Positions 27,193-35,898 of a DNA stretch of 64,000 nt are shown one piece after another. Made by a program: the position numbers and the translations under genes. Source of the DNA: Jeotgalicoccus nanhaiensis (lineage in GTDB: Bacteria; Bacillota; Bacilli; Staphylococcales; Salinicoccaceae); NCBI GenBank assembly GCA_004570955.1, contig SPPL01000007.1, positions 34,509-98,508 on the forward strand. Reading direction: 5' to 3'. Numbering within the stretch: position 1 is the stretch's first letter; every line of letters begins with the position of its first letter. The notes under the pieces were generated by a model. That model saw only the letters and a program-made list of their open reading frames with translations. It had not been told where the DNA came from and made no database searches.

Positions 27193-27925
27193 GTTACTAG
27201 CTGATGGTTATATGAAAAGTAATCATTTATTCGAAGATTTTAAAAATAACAATATTAATCTAGAAGAGCCTTATTTTTCAGACGAGTATGTATCATTAGC
27301 GAAGGTTCCAGATTTTCCTATATATATGGGAAAAGGTAAAGAAAGATACAAAAAAGAAGAGTTTATAAAAGCGGTTAAAGTGATTAGAACACATTATATT
27401 GAGACACCGAGAGATATACATCTTAATGGAAAATTTTGGCACTCTCTATTGATTACTTCTAAGAGAGATTATTTAATAGAGAAATATCCACAAATTGAAA
27501 GTGAAAAAGAATTTTACAATATTATTCTTAAGAAGTTCGATTGGGAAAATTACATTTATAAGTGTGTATTAGCTGCAGAATATATCGCCGATGCAGAATT
27601 ATCTAGTACTAACGAAGAAGAAAAGTACATAAACTTAATTTATGATAATTTAGATGTTTTTAATTATATCATCAAGTATGAAATTTTTCGAAATGCTAAG
27701 TTTCTAATAAACTTGCTGGATATAATTGAAGAAGAAAATTATAGTTCTATATTCAAAAAAAGAATTAGGGACAGATCAGATCTGGGGAGTGATGAAAGAT
27801 ACGGTCGTAGGGTAATATTTGAGTTAAATAAGAATTATCCTGTAATTTTATCCCCTTTTATGGAAAAAGATGATCTTAAAGAACAAGTGAAATTGGCTTT
27901 ATCTCTTTATTATAATGAAGAATAA
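27182..27925 (+). CDS. Unknown protein, third gene of the GHKL operon (weakly DUF6339-like)
   Basis: 247 aa, soluble and mostly helical. A segment around residues 80-100 (HLNGKFWHSLLITSKRDYL) and the following helix with AAEYIADAEL recall DUF6339 proteins, which have a FW..L...dY pattern; I hold this only weakly. C-terminal RRVIFELNKNYPVILSPFM could be a further part of that pattern. The start lies inside the end of the preceding gene with AGAGAGGTAA upstream. It is followed by a strong bidirectional terminator shared with the convergent DUF262 gene. Function unknown. Confidence 0.72.
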   Translation: MNIRLLADGYMKSNHLFEDFKNNNINLEEPYFSDEYVSLAKVPDFPIYMGKGKERYKKEEFIKAVKVIRTHYIETPRDIHLNGKFWHSLLITSKRDYLIEKYPQIESEKEFYNIILKKFDWENYIYKCVLAAEYIADAELSSTNEEEKYINLIYDNLDVFNYIIKYEIFRNAKFLINLLDIIEEENYSSIFKKRIRDRSDLGSDERYGRRVIFELNKNYPVILSPFMEKDDLKEQVKLALSLYYNEE

Positions 27926-27927
27926 AG

Positions 27928-27955
27928 AATGCCTCAGAATAATCTGAGGCATTTT
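27928..27955. terminator. Bidirectional terminator between the GHKL operon and DUF262 gene
   Basis: Perfect 11-bp stem AATGCCTCAGA / TCTGAGGCATT with loop ATAA, A-rich on the left and T-rich on the right. Confidence 0.88.
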
Positions 27956-29818
27956 CTATATCTTCTGTATTAATATATCAGCAAGGAATTGCGATACTTC
28001 ATCTGATCTTTTATCGATCATTGATTTGGTAAAGTAGTGTTGTTTACTTTTCAAATTTGGAGTACTGATACTTTTATTAATCTGATTGATTAACTTGGTA
28101 TCTTTCCCATCGATAACGCTTGTTGTAAGAGTCATACCTAATTTTTTAGTTAGCAAGAAATCAATTTCTTTATAATGTGAAATCTTTTCATCAAATGGTT
28201 TATTACTTAAAGAAGAGTTATCTGTAGTATAAATCAAGGATAAGTTTCCAATTCGATTAAGGTATTGATCAAATTCTTCTTTATCTTTGAATCCCATAGC
28301 GGAATAATCATAGACAGTCAGTTTTTTAGACATGATATGTTCAATAGAAAACCTCTTTCCTGTCTGTGAGGTGATTGCATCTACTCTGTTACAATAATAA
28401 CCTTCCAAAAATCTATACATTGTAGTCGCTTTTTTGCTTACTGTGCCATTCTTGTTTTCTAATCTTCTTGTGGGTAACGAATCTTTAATATCTACGGCAT
28501 ATTTAGCTGTTTCTTTATTAATGAATGCTACAAGTTTATCGATATCCTGATTACTCTTATATTGTTGAATCATTTTAGGTATAAAAGATTCAATTTGATT
28601 AGCCTGGGTAAAGCTGAATAAAATGGAAGCTACATATCGATTAGTAGCATCGAGAACTTTCTTTTTATCTTCATCATCAACGAAATAAAAAGGCATTAGC
28701 ATAGCTTTAGACTGTTCATTCCCTAAAATTTCGTAAAATATCGTCATTTCTTTATGGCTGTCTCTCAAGTAACTTCCATACTCTTTCATAGAAAGTCTTG
28801 AATAAACTTCCGATACCCTGCTTACATTTTTAGCGAAATCAATTAGTTCTTTTGAAGAAAGATTATCATGTTGATCTTTAAAGTATTCAAAAAGATCATT
28901 TTTACGAATATTTTCACCTTCAAAAGCTAAAATATAACTGCTTAAGAAACTTGAAGAAGACAGTTTACTTCTTCTTTTATCTTTAATCATTGGATATTCA
29001 AGATTATCACTGAATTTACTCCAATGTCGAAGGAATTCTTTCTTTTGTGTATTATCTGGATCGTTTTTAGTAATTATCTTAAGAAACATATTTTTGATCA
29101 GATCCAACGGTTCCAATGATCTACCTCTATCGTTTAAAACCTCAAATAATTGAAAAGCCTTACTTTCATTTGGAGCAGTAGTCATGATTAAAAAGACATT
29201 TTCTGTTAGATAATTTATAAAGCGAATCATTTTTTCTTCAGTCATATTTTCACTGTCGAAAAAATTCACTACATATTCGTAAATTGATTGGATGTTTTTA
29301 TCGGTTTCTTTATCTGGTACATGATCAACATCTAAATCGTCTTCCATTAATCTTCTATAAAAATCTCCGAATGAAAGAGAAGAATCATGTCTGATTTTTA
29401 ACCCTTTGTAATCTCCTAAATCACTTGTCAGACTAAAGCCCTTAGATAAGTTTGTACTGTAGCTTCTCCAGCGATCCTGATACTTAGCTGATAAATCGTT
29501 GGCTTTATTGCTGGCATAGGCTTGTAAAGCTTTAAAAATTATAGTTAATGTAGTCAGCCGTTGTTGTCCATCAATAACTTCAAAATCTTTCCCTTGTCCG
29601 ATTAGAACAATATTTCCGAGCAGGTAACCCGACAGTTCATCAGTCTCCTGTTCAAAGTTACGCGAATCTTCATCAAAGTCATTAATGAGATCTTTAATTT
29701 CGTTTTCTGTCCATACAAAATCTCGTTGAAAATCAGGAATTCTGAATACAATATTTCCACTTAGTAGTAATTCTGACACTGATTTGTTTAGAGATGATAT
29801 TTTAGCATTTTCCATCAT
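27956..29818 (-). CDS. DUF262/DUF1524 protein (GmrSD-like type IV restriction family)
   Basis: 620 aa. The N-terminal DUF262 (ParB-like) part has the family motifs VFRIPDFQRDFVWT (about residue 23) and EVIDGQQRLTTLT (about 77-89), the latter linked with nucleotide binding in GmrS. The C-terminal DUF1524 has the His-Me/HNH-type IEHIMSKKL near residue 490 and the trailing IGNLSLI...NSSLSNKPF. Fused GmrSD proteins restrict phage DNA with modified (glucosylated hydroxymethyl) cytosines. Start: GGAGG before the tandem ATG-ATG. It faces the GHKL operon in the same AT-rich island. DUF262 proteins also have non-restriction roles, so function is inferred. Confidence 0.83.
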   Translation of the reverse strand: MMENAKISSLNKSVSELLLSGNIVFRIPDFQRDFVWTENEIKDLINDFDEDSRNFEQETDELSGYLLGNIVLIGQGKDFEVIDGQQRLTTLTIIFKALQAYASNKANDLSAKYQDRWRSYSTNLSKGFSLTSDLGDYKGLKIRHDSSLSFGDFYRRLMEDDLDVDHVPDKETDKNIQSIYEYVVNFFDSENMTEEKMIRFINYLTENVFLIMTTAPNESKAFQLFEVLNDRGRSLEPLDLIKNMFLKIITKNDPDNTQKKEFLRHWSKFSDNLEYPMIKDKRRSKLSSSSFLSSYILAFEGENIRKNDLFEYFKDQHDNLSSKELIDFAKNVSRVSEVYSRLSMKEYGSYLRDSHKEMTIFYEILGNEQSKAMLMPFYFVDDEDKKKVLDATNRYVASILFSFTQANQIESFIPKMIQQYKSNQDIDKLVAFINKETAKYAVDIKDSLPTRRLENKNGTVSKKATTMYRFLEGYYCNRVDAITSQTGKRFSIEHIMSKKLTVYDYSAMGFKDKEEFDQYLNRIGNLSLIYTTDNSSLSNKPFDEKISHYKEIDFLLTKKLGMTLTTSVIDGKDTKLINQINKSISTPNLKSKQHYFTKSMIDKRSDEVSQFLADILIQKI

Positions 29819-30322
29819 AACGCCTCCAAGTTCATATATACCAATATATCGAAAGATACACTACATTTAAAGATCTGTATCATTATATTCTATAACCAAG
29901 TAAATATTTTCACCTACAGAAGATAACTTTAAACTTTCTGTCCCAAACTTGTAAAATTTAAGTAGTTATAATAGTAACTTATAGAATGAAATTCATACTG
30001 AGAGTTTATTATTAAAGAATAGAGAAAATAATGAAATATTCTTACTTAATGTTATAACTTTTTAGAAATATGAAATATAATATTATTAGTAATAATTTTT
30101 CTAATATGAGTATATATTCTGAATAAGGTAATAAAAGCCAGAACTAATGAAGCTAGCATTTATAGCGAAGTCAGAACAAATAGTACAAATGATAACTTTA
30201 ATTGAGTTCACGATTTTATTAATGCATATAATATTATTTATAATAATGGACATCTCAAAATTTAAGGATATAGTGATCTGGATTTATTTAATATTAAAAT
30301 TTATTAAGGAGCTGATTTCAGA
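29819..30322. other. AT-rich intergenic stretch at the right edge of the island
   Basis: About 500 bp of very AT-rich sequence between divergent genes. It must contain the DUF262 promoter and that of the carbamoylase gene. Several TATAAT-like words are present without convincing -35 boxes. A 63-codon open frame at 30147 has no ribosome site and low-complexity hydrophobic content and is not called. I see no tRNA, hairpin or repeat matching the island's left side. Confidence 0.6.
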
Positions 30323-31498
30323 ATGTCGATCAACATAAACCGTATTAAAGAAAACCTTGAATACGTTGGCAATACTTTCAACAGCGGTTCAGAGGGGTAT
30401 AACCGTCTGGCATTTTCAAAAGAAGAGAAAGATGCGATTAACTGGCTGGAAGGGGAACTGAAGAAAAACGGTATCAGTGTCAGACGGGATTCAATCGGCA
30501 ATTTATTTGCGCGTATTGGTCCTGAAGATAAACCGGTATATGCTTTTGGTTCCCATCTTGATACTGTTAAGAACGGCGGGCTCTATGACGGTGCCTTAGG
30601 TGTAATGGCCGCGCTTGAATGCCTGCTTCAGCTTAAAGGACAAAATTCTCAACACACAGCTTATGAACTCGTCTGTCTTGTCGGCGAGGAAGGTAATCCG
30701 TTAGGGGGGACTTTCGGCAGCCGTGTCATTACGGGGCAGGTAAATAGTGATGATCTCGACGATGATATTTTAAAAGCTGCACATCTGACCAAAGAACAGA
30801 TTAAAGATGCTTCTAATACAATTCAGGATTATGCTGGTTTTATCGAGCTGCATATTGAACAGGGTACAGTGCTTGAGAATAATGGCAACAAGACTGGCAC
30901 TGTAACCAATATCGCGGGTATTGTCAGAAATCATATTACTGTACTTGGTGAAGCGGGTCATTCAGGCACCATGCCGATGGAATACCGGAAAGATGCGCTG
31001 GTAATGGCGAGTGAGATTGTGCAGTACATCAACAGCGAGGTCCGAAAACTGGATGACGGCACTGTCGCGACTGTCGGGCAGCTTGAAGTCAGACCCAACG
31101 CCGCGACGATTATTCCCGGCGAGGTGGAAATGACATTTGAGGTGCGTTCAGGAAACAAGGGAAGACTGGAGACATTTCCGGAAGAGGTTCTGAGCTGGAT
31201 TAAAGAAAATTATGACGTGAAAATCAAACCGGGAGTAACGAAACCGACTAATGCTATGTCTGATAAAATTATTGAAACAATCGAGCAGGCGGGTGCAAAA
31301 CTGGATCTGCCGACGATGCGTATGCTGAGCGGGGCGAATCATGACACGAATACACTGGCTCCTTTCATGGATACCGGTATGATTTTTGTGCCGAGTATCG
31401 ACGGTATCAGTCATAATCCTGCCGAAAAGTCGGATTGGAAAGACATCGAAAACGCTGTGAATATCATGCTGGAAACTTTGAAATCATTAGATAAATAA
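30323..31498 (+). CDS. M20 family N-carbamoyl-amino-acid hydrolase / allantoate amidohydrolase
   Basis: 391-aa dinuclear-metal hydrolase of the hydantoinase/carbamoylase branch of M20. Expected ligand motifs are present: GSHLDTV, GGLYDGALG, GEEGNPLGGTFGSR, ELHIEQG and a late SGANHDTN. The swap-domain segment GEAGHSGTMPM.YRKDAL with RSGNKG is typical. The enzyme would remove the carbamoyl group from N-carbamoyl amino acids or allantoate, giving ammonia and CO2. It would act after a hydantoinase or allantoinase, of which only a fragment remains at 14162. AAGGAG precedes the ATG. Hairpin terminator after. Confidence 0.88.
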   Translation: MSININRIKENLEYVGNTFNSGSEGYNRLAFSKEEKDAINWLEGELKKNGISVRRDSIGNLFARIGPEDKPVYAFGSHLDTVKNGGLYDGALGVMAALECLLQLKGQNSQHTAYELVCLVGEEGNPLGGTFGSRVITGQVNSDDLDDDILKAAHLTKEQIKDASNTIQDYAGFIELHIEQGTVLENNGNKTGTVTNIAGIVRNHITVLGEAGHSGTMPMEYRKDALVMASEIVQYINSEVRKLDDGTVATVGQLEVRPNAATIIPGEVEMTFEVRSGNKGRLETFPEEVLSWIKENYDVKIKPGVTKPTNAMSDKIIETIEQAGAKLDLPTMRMLSGANHDTNTLAPFMDTGMIFVPSIDGISHNPAEKSDWKDIENAVNIMLETLKSLDK

Positions 31499-31503
31499 AC
31501 TAT

Positions 31504-31534
31504 CCCCTGAAGTATTTAAGCAGCTTCAGGGGTT
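31504..31534 (+). terminator. Terminator after the carbamoylase gene
   Basis: CCCCTGAAG pairs with CTTCAGGGG across an 11-nt loop; only a short T-run. Confidence 0.65.
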
Positions 31535-31619
31535 CATTTGTTTGAAAGGCTTATATTTATATATTAATAAGTCGTGGTATCATCAGAGTAGACATATTTA
31601 AGCTAATGGAGACAGTCAT

Positions 31620-32795
31620 ATGAACAAAACGTATAACAGAGGATTTATAAACGATTTAAACACACAGAATATATCCGCGGGGATTATAACGGGGACTCTC
31701 GGTATTGTCGGCGCTCCGATTATCGTCATTGAAGCGGCGGCAGCGGGCGGGTTTACTCACATCGAGACTATCTCATGGTTTTACGCTGTACAGTTTTTCG
31801 GCGCTTTATTCGGTCTGATTATGGCATTTTATTACCGGATGCCGATTGTCGGCGCCCATTCTATTACAGGGGCCGCATTTTTAGTCACAGTCACTCCGCA
31901 TTTTACATATTCAGAACTGGTCGGCGGTTTTATCATCACCGGGATTATTATTATGCTGTTTGGTATCTCAGGCATATTTAAAAAAGTGATGAGCTGGATT
32001 CCAAGGGAGATTATTTCCGCCATGCTGGCAGGTATTATAACGAGCTACGTTGTCGGATTAATCCCAGCGGCCGAGGAGCTGCCGATCGTTGGAATCAGTG
32101 CCATCACCGTCTTTTTTATTTTAACGAAATGGAATTTAAGAATCCCGCCGATGCTCGGCTCGGTGCTGACCAGCATCATCGTCTTCTTTTTGATTTATGA
32201 CTTTGATATGTCTGCACTTGGGACGGAAGTAGTCCTGCCGATTGTGCATGCCCCGGACTTTTCACTCGCCGGTGCAATCTCGATTTCAATTCCTCTTGCT
32301 CTGATGATTTTAAGCAACGATGCCACACCGGCTGTCGGGGCGCTGGAACGGAGCGGTTACAAAGTGCCGACGAATAATATCTTAACTGTGAGCGGTATTT
32401 TATCGATATTCACCAGTTTCTTCGGCGGCCAGTCTGCAAACGTTGCGGGAATGATGACGACAATTGCTTCCGATGAAGAGTCAGGCGATACAGATAAACG
32501 TTATGTGGCTTCTGTGATTTCGAGTATTATTATGCTGATCTTCGGACTGTTCGCGTGGGCGCTTGTGCCGCTGATGTTTGAGTTGCCTGAGGCGCTGATG
32601 GCCATGCTTGCAGGTTTTGTTTTAATCGGTGTATTTGCTTCAACGATGAGAACAAGCTTTGGAAATTCGAAATACCAAATGGCAGTTATTTTCACCTATA
32701 TTATTTCTGTATCGGGAATTTCAATATTTTATGTCAGTGCACCGGTATGGGCGCTGTTAATCGGGACGATACTGGCGAAAGTCGTAAGAAAATAA
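31620..32795 (+). CDS. BenE-like benzoate/H+ symporter family permease
   Basis: 391-aa membrane protein with 11-12 hydrophobic segments. The GYTRMP-region equivalent (FYYRMPIVGAHSITGAAFLV) and the SWIPREIISAMLAGII segment match the BenE family, a relative of nucleobase permeases with the UraA fold. Substrates in characterised members are benzoate-like; here the carbamoylase 120 bp upstream makes an amide or nucleobase-type compound just as possible. A TGGAGA ribosome site precedes the ATG. The annotation rests on motif resemblance only. Confidence 0.72.
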   Translation: MNKTYNRGFINDLNTQNISAGIITGTLGIVGAPIIVIEAAAAGGFTHIETISWFYAVQFFGALFGLIMAFYYRMPIVGAHSITGAAFLVTVTPHFTYSELVGGFIITGIIIMLFGISGIFKKVMSWIPREIISAMLAGIITSYVVGLIPAAEELPIVGISAITVFFILTKWNLRIPPMLGSVLTSIIVFFLIYDFDMSALGTEVVLPIVHAPDFSLAGAISISIPLALMILSNDATPAVGALERSGYKVPTNNILTVSGILSIFTSFFGGQSANVAGMMTTIASDEESGDTDKRYVASVISSIIMLIFGLFAWALVPLMFELPEALMAMLAGFVLIGVFASTMRTSFGNSKYQMAVIFTYIISVSGISIFYVSAPVWALLIGTILAKVVRK

Positions 32796-32952
32796 AAAGC
32801 TGCCAGAACTGTGTGAACGGTTCCGGTATATTTATTATGATTGAACTTTTAATCTGTACCAGGAAGTATCAGAACCTCTTTAATAAGAATATGCCGAAAA
32901 GACTGGAATTTTTTTATGAATTATACTATAGTAAAATGTATTGGAAACATAT

Positions 32953-33023
32953 GCCGACATAGTTTAATGGCAGAACACAGCCATGGTAAGGCTGCAATGC
33001 GAGTTCGATTCTCGCTGTCGGCT
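32953..33023 (+). tRNA. tRNA-Thr (GGT)
   Basis: 71-nt cloverleaf: acceptor GCCGACA/TGTCGGC, D stem GTTT/GAAC, anticodon stem CAGCC/GGCTG with loop ATGGTAA (anticodon GGT), T arm GCGAG-TTCGATT-CTCGC. CCA is not encoded. Confidence 0.9.
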
Positions 33024-33046
33024 TATTTTAAAGGAGAATGCTCAAC

Positions 33047-33340
33047 ATGATTGTTATAAGTGCAGTGCTCCTGATCGTTTTAATTTATGCGATTGTGAAT
33101 GCAGTCCAGTTTTTTAAAAGCACTGATCTCACTAAAGCTGTCAGAGATAAGATGCTGGCGAGAGCTTTTAAAGGAGCTTTTCTTACAGTCACAGGCGGCT
33201 GGTTTTTCTTTGAATTATTCATGATTATGAGAATAGAACCTTCATTTGAAGTCTATCGCATAGTAATGTTAATCATTGTAATTATCTCACTCATCGTATT
33301 CGGACTGAATTTAAAAGTGCAGAATCAGCGTCCTGAGTAA
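33047..33340 (+). CDS. Small three-helix membrane protein
   Basis: 97 aa from the ATG at 33047. The earlier ATG at 33038 sits only one base after the AAAGGAG, while 33047 has normal spacing. Three hydrophobic helices are evident (residues about 3-22, 45-65, 72-92) separated by short basic loops. No family recognised. It follows tRNA-Thr directly and may be cotranscribed with it. Confidence 0.65.
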   Translation: MIVISAVLLIVLIYAIVNAVQFFKSTDLTKAVRDKMLARAFKGAFLTVTGGWFFFELFMIMRIEPSFEVYRIVMLIIVIISLIVFGLNLKVQNQRPE

Positions 33341-33409
33341 GCAATCTTTTATGTTAATGTATAATCGTGATAAGGTTAAAAATTTAAATGAAAGATTGAA
33401 GGTCAATAT

Positions 33410-33535
33410 ATGAAGAACTTAATTATTAGAGTAATTAAGGAAACGATGAAAGATCCTGTTAAAAGAGAAAAAGTATTAAATTATGTTAAGCCGATTATTT
33501 CCAACTATACAAATAAGAATAATAAGAAGAAATAG
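33410..33535 (+). CDS. Very small basic protein, 41 aa
   Basis: Begins MKNLIIRVIKETMKDP and ends NKNNKKK: an amphipathic basic helix with a Lys/Asn tail. AAGGT lies eight bases before the ATG, and a strong terminator follows three bases after the stop. Those two signals support a real gene, but no homologue is recognised. Confidence 0.5.
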   Translation: MKNLIIRVIKETMKDPVKREKVLNYVKPIISNYTNKNNKKK

Positions 33536-33537
33536 AG

Positions 33538-33571
33538 AAAAATCCGGTCCTCAAAGAGGTCCGGATTTTTG
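33538..33571. terminator. Bidirectional terminator
   Basis: AATCCGG-CCTC / GAGG-CCGGATT stem with one mismatch, A5 on the left and T5 on the right, between the 41-aa ORF and the convergent stress-protein gene. Confidence 0.85.
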
Positions 33572-33572
33572 G

Positions 33573-34304
33573 TTATTTATCAATATCTATATTCTTTACT
33601 TCTCTGACATTAGCATCTTCATTTTTCACTTCACTCACTCTGATATCATCATGTTTCACTGTACCCGACACATGTTCCATCTTCTCAACGATTTCTTTTG
33701 TAATTACAATTTCTTCAGTGACAACGTGTTCTTTAATGACTCTGATTCGTTCTTTCGTCACCGGAATTCTGATAATGCCGAGATCGTCATCGCCGTCTTC
33801 TGTATTATTATAGGTTTCAAACAGCGGTTCGCCTTCGACTGGACGGCGTTCCACAGTGACATTATCCATATTCACCGGCACATCAAATTCTTCAACCTTC
33901 GAATCCGTATATTTTTCAACGACGACTTCTCCTGTTTGAACTTTTTCTTTACTTACAGCAAGCCTTTCTTCGCGAAGCTCCATCGTTTCTTCATTTTGCA
34001 GTGTTTCAAGACCGGATTCATCAATATATAAAAGAAGTTCTCCATTATTCAGAGCGTTCGTATAGTTATCGCGTTCTGCATTCGTCATCGTCAGGCGCTG
34101 GCTGCCGTCGAGCTGTGCGAGCAGTTCTTCGATACTTTCGGCACCGGTCATCCGTTCGTTTACATCCGGATAATCCGTCAGAAAATCTCCATAGCCGCGA
34201 GTGGATACGACCGTCAGTTTATGTTCAGGTATTCCCGTCCCTGTATAATGTTCCAGTCTTTCATGTAAATGTGCTTCGTTCGCAATCAGTTCAATTTGCC
34301 CCAT
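33573..34304 (-). CDS. General stress protein with YflT-like and DUF2382 (YsnF) regions
   Basis: 243 aa. Residues 1-100 (ELIANEAHLHERLEHYTGTG, STRGYGDFLTDYP) look like the general stress protein 17M/YflT N-terminal domain. From about 110 to 230 there is a repetitive, highly charged DUF2382/YsnF pattern: REERLAVSKEKVQTGEVVVEK, then PVTKERIRVIKEHVVTEEIV. Proteins of this makeup are sigma-B-type stress proteins in Bacillaceae and Staphylococcaceae. GGAGGT lies eight bases before the ATG. No enzymatic role is known. Confidence 0.78.
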   Translation of the reverse strand: MGQIELIANEAHLHERLEHYTGTGIPEHKLTVVSTRGYGDFLTDYPDVNERMTGAESIEELLAQLDGSQRLTMTNAERDNYTNALNNGELLLYIDESGLETLQNEETMELREERLAVSKEKVQTGEVVVEKYTDSKVEEFDVPVNMDNVTVERRPVEGEPLFETYNNTEDGDDDLGIIRIPVTKERIRVIKEHVVTEEIVITKEIVEKMEHVSGTVKHDDIRVSEVKNEDANVREVKNIDIDK

Positions 34305-34420
34305 AATACCGGACCTCCATCGTTTTAGTAATTATTTCTTTATTCCCCGTATAGACTAAGTGCAAACCGTCAGTAAGTTGTGATATTCTTTATTTAAACA
34401 CGGGCAAAGGGGATGACCAG

Positions 34421-35194
34421 ATGTTTAAAGATGAAATCCAGGCGCTGATTGAACGTCAGCCGACAAAAGATATTTCTTATAAGATTGAATTTGATAATCA
34501 GGTGTATGTACATAGGGAACATGCAGTGTATCCTTCAGCCAGCACGATAAAAGTGCCGATCGCGCTGATTAATCTGCAGCAGCATTTTCATAATTACGAA
34601 GACATTTCGCTTACAGTGGGTAAGAAAGTCGGAGGCTGCGGCGTGCTTCATACGCTCGAGAGCGTTAAGCGCCTGACTTTATGGGATACGATTGTGCTTG
34701 CGATTATTATTTCTGATAATACCGCATCAAACATGCTCATCGATAATATCGGCATCGACCGGATTAACGAAGGGTTTACGGCACTCGGTCTCCACGACAC
34801 GACGCTCGCGCGCAATTACTATGATACGACGGGTATTAATGAAGGAAAGCGCAACGCAACATCAGCCGCTGATATGTTTACGTCCATGGAGTACGTAATT
34901 CAGGAAAACGATGTGCTGTCGGAAGACATCAGACAGAACTTCTTTGATGTCATGAAAAAACAGCAGATTAACGACAGAACCGGCGGATTTTTTAATATCG
35001 ATGAAGACCATGAGGCGGAGTTTATCGCCTCGAAAACAGGATCGGTGACAGCGCTCGAGCATGAATTCGGCATGATTCAGCTGAACGGCAAACAGCTGAT
35101 ATTCTCTATTTTCTCAGACAACTGGCCGACAAATCAGGAAGGCAAATATTTCCTGAATGAAATGGGTAAAATATTTAAGAAGTATATGAGTTAA
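34421..35194 (+). CDS. Class A beta-lactamase-fold serine hydrolase, apparently cytosolic
   Basis: 257 aa with the three penicillin-recognising motifs: S41-x-x-K44 (STIK), S98-D99-N100, and K205-T206-G207. The length fits class A (about 260 aa mature). Unusually, there is no signal peptide or membrane anchor: the N-terminus is MFKDEIQALIERQPT. That argues against resistance in the cell envelope and for a peptidase or amidase role on a cytosolic substrate. The Glu166 omega-loop region is hard to place by eye. AAAGGGG before the ATG; a short gap of 25 bp to the next gene suggests an operon. Confidence 0.8.
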   Translation: MFKDEIQALIERQPTKDISYKIEFDNQVYVHREHAVYPSASTIKVPIALINLQQHFHNYEDISLTVGKKVGGCGVLHTLESVKRLTLWDTIVLAIIISDNTASNMLIDNIGIDRINEGFTALGLHDTTLARNYYDTTGINEGKRNATSAADMFTSMEYVIQENDVLSEDIRQNFFDVMKKQQINDRTGGFFNIDEDHEAEFIASKTGSVTALEHEFGMIQLNGKQLIFSIFSDNWPTNQEGKYFLNEMGKIFKKYMS

Positions 35195-35218
35195 ATTTTA
35201 AAAACCAGGGAGGCACTT

Positions 35219-35740
35219 ATGACAGAACTCACTTTGCAGGAAGCAATTTTTACAGTCAGCAATCTCCGTAATCAGCTTAATAAGGAATATGCGAAATTCG
35301 ATACTGAATATCGCGTGCCGGTTGCCGTAAATAACGAAAGTATCGTGAATGACGGCAAGGCAGCGGATGTAAAAGATTCTCTTAAAAAGATTGAACAGCT
35401 GAAACACGATATTATTACGCTGAAAGCTGCTGTTCATCATAAGAATACAACAGGGAAGCTTACGATTGATGGTGCTGAATATACGGCATCCGAAGTGCTG
35501 GAATCACTGAAACTGGAACGGGATATCGTCAATAATCTGCAGAATAATACGGCTTTCGGCTACCATCGTGAGCGTATTAAAACTGTAGCTGGTGTGGGTA
35601 TTGTTGAAGAAGGTATCATTAGTGAAAAAGAAGTACTCGAATATATTGAGGCGCTTGAAGTGAAGGTAAACCGCAAATCCATGCTGATCGATAAGTTCAA
35701 CAGTACGGAAACAATTGAAGTAAAACTCAAAACGATATAA
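35219..35740 (+). CDS. Coiled-coil protein of unknown function (faintly DIP1984-like)
   Basis: 173 aa, helical. Two predicted coiled-coil stretches: residues 5-30 (EAIFTVSNLRNQLNKEYAKF) and 50-75 (VKDSLKKIEQLKHDIITLKA), then a conserved-looking HHKNTTGKLTIDGAEYT turn. The design of two helices, a hairpin and a helix is like DIP1984/septicolysin-type proteins, but I would not rely on it. GGGAGG before the ATG. It follows the beta-lactamase-fold gene by 25 bp. Confidence 0.65.
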   Translation: MTELTLQEAIFTVSNLRNQLNKEYAKFDTEYRVPVAVNNESIVNDGKAADVKDSLKKIEQLKHDIITLKAAVHHKNTTGKLTIDGAEYTASEVLESLKLERDIVNNLQNNTAFGYHRERIKTVAGVGIVEEGIISEKEVLEYIEALEVKVNRKSMLIDKFNSTETIEVKLKTI

Positions 35741-35898
35741 AAATTTTCGGCAGAAATCAGGTTCCTTTCTTATATGATAATTTGATGGATTACAATTTAC
35801 GGTTTATTTATCTGATTACGATTTAAGAATGCGGATGCTGGACACGAAACACAATTGTGCTGATGACCTGATTTCGACGGGGATTTCCCAAAAACTTC

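Larger units (their letters stand above)
21409..29818. other. AT-rich defence-like genomic island
   Basis: Five genes of markedly lower GC than the sequence before 14 kb and after 30.3 kb: PLD-helicase, GHKL ATPase, two unknowns and a DUF262/DUF1524 protein. They split a cluster of amidohydrolase, M24 and carbamoylase genes. No integrase, transposase or clear flanking direct repeat is visible, so the exact ends are uncertain. Confidence 0.65.

Noticed and set aside
21230..30322. Attachment sites or an integrase for the AT-rich island
   Set aside because: Only an 8-bp match (GATCTGTA at about 21247 and 29872) was noticed; too short to call a direct repeat. No recombinase gene is visible, and the nearest tRNA (32953) is not at the edge.
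30147..30338. 63-codon hydrophobic open frame upstream of the carbamoylase
   Set aside because: No ribosome site, overlaps the carbamoylase start and ribosome site, AT-rich low-complexity translation.
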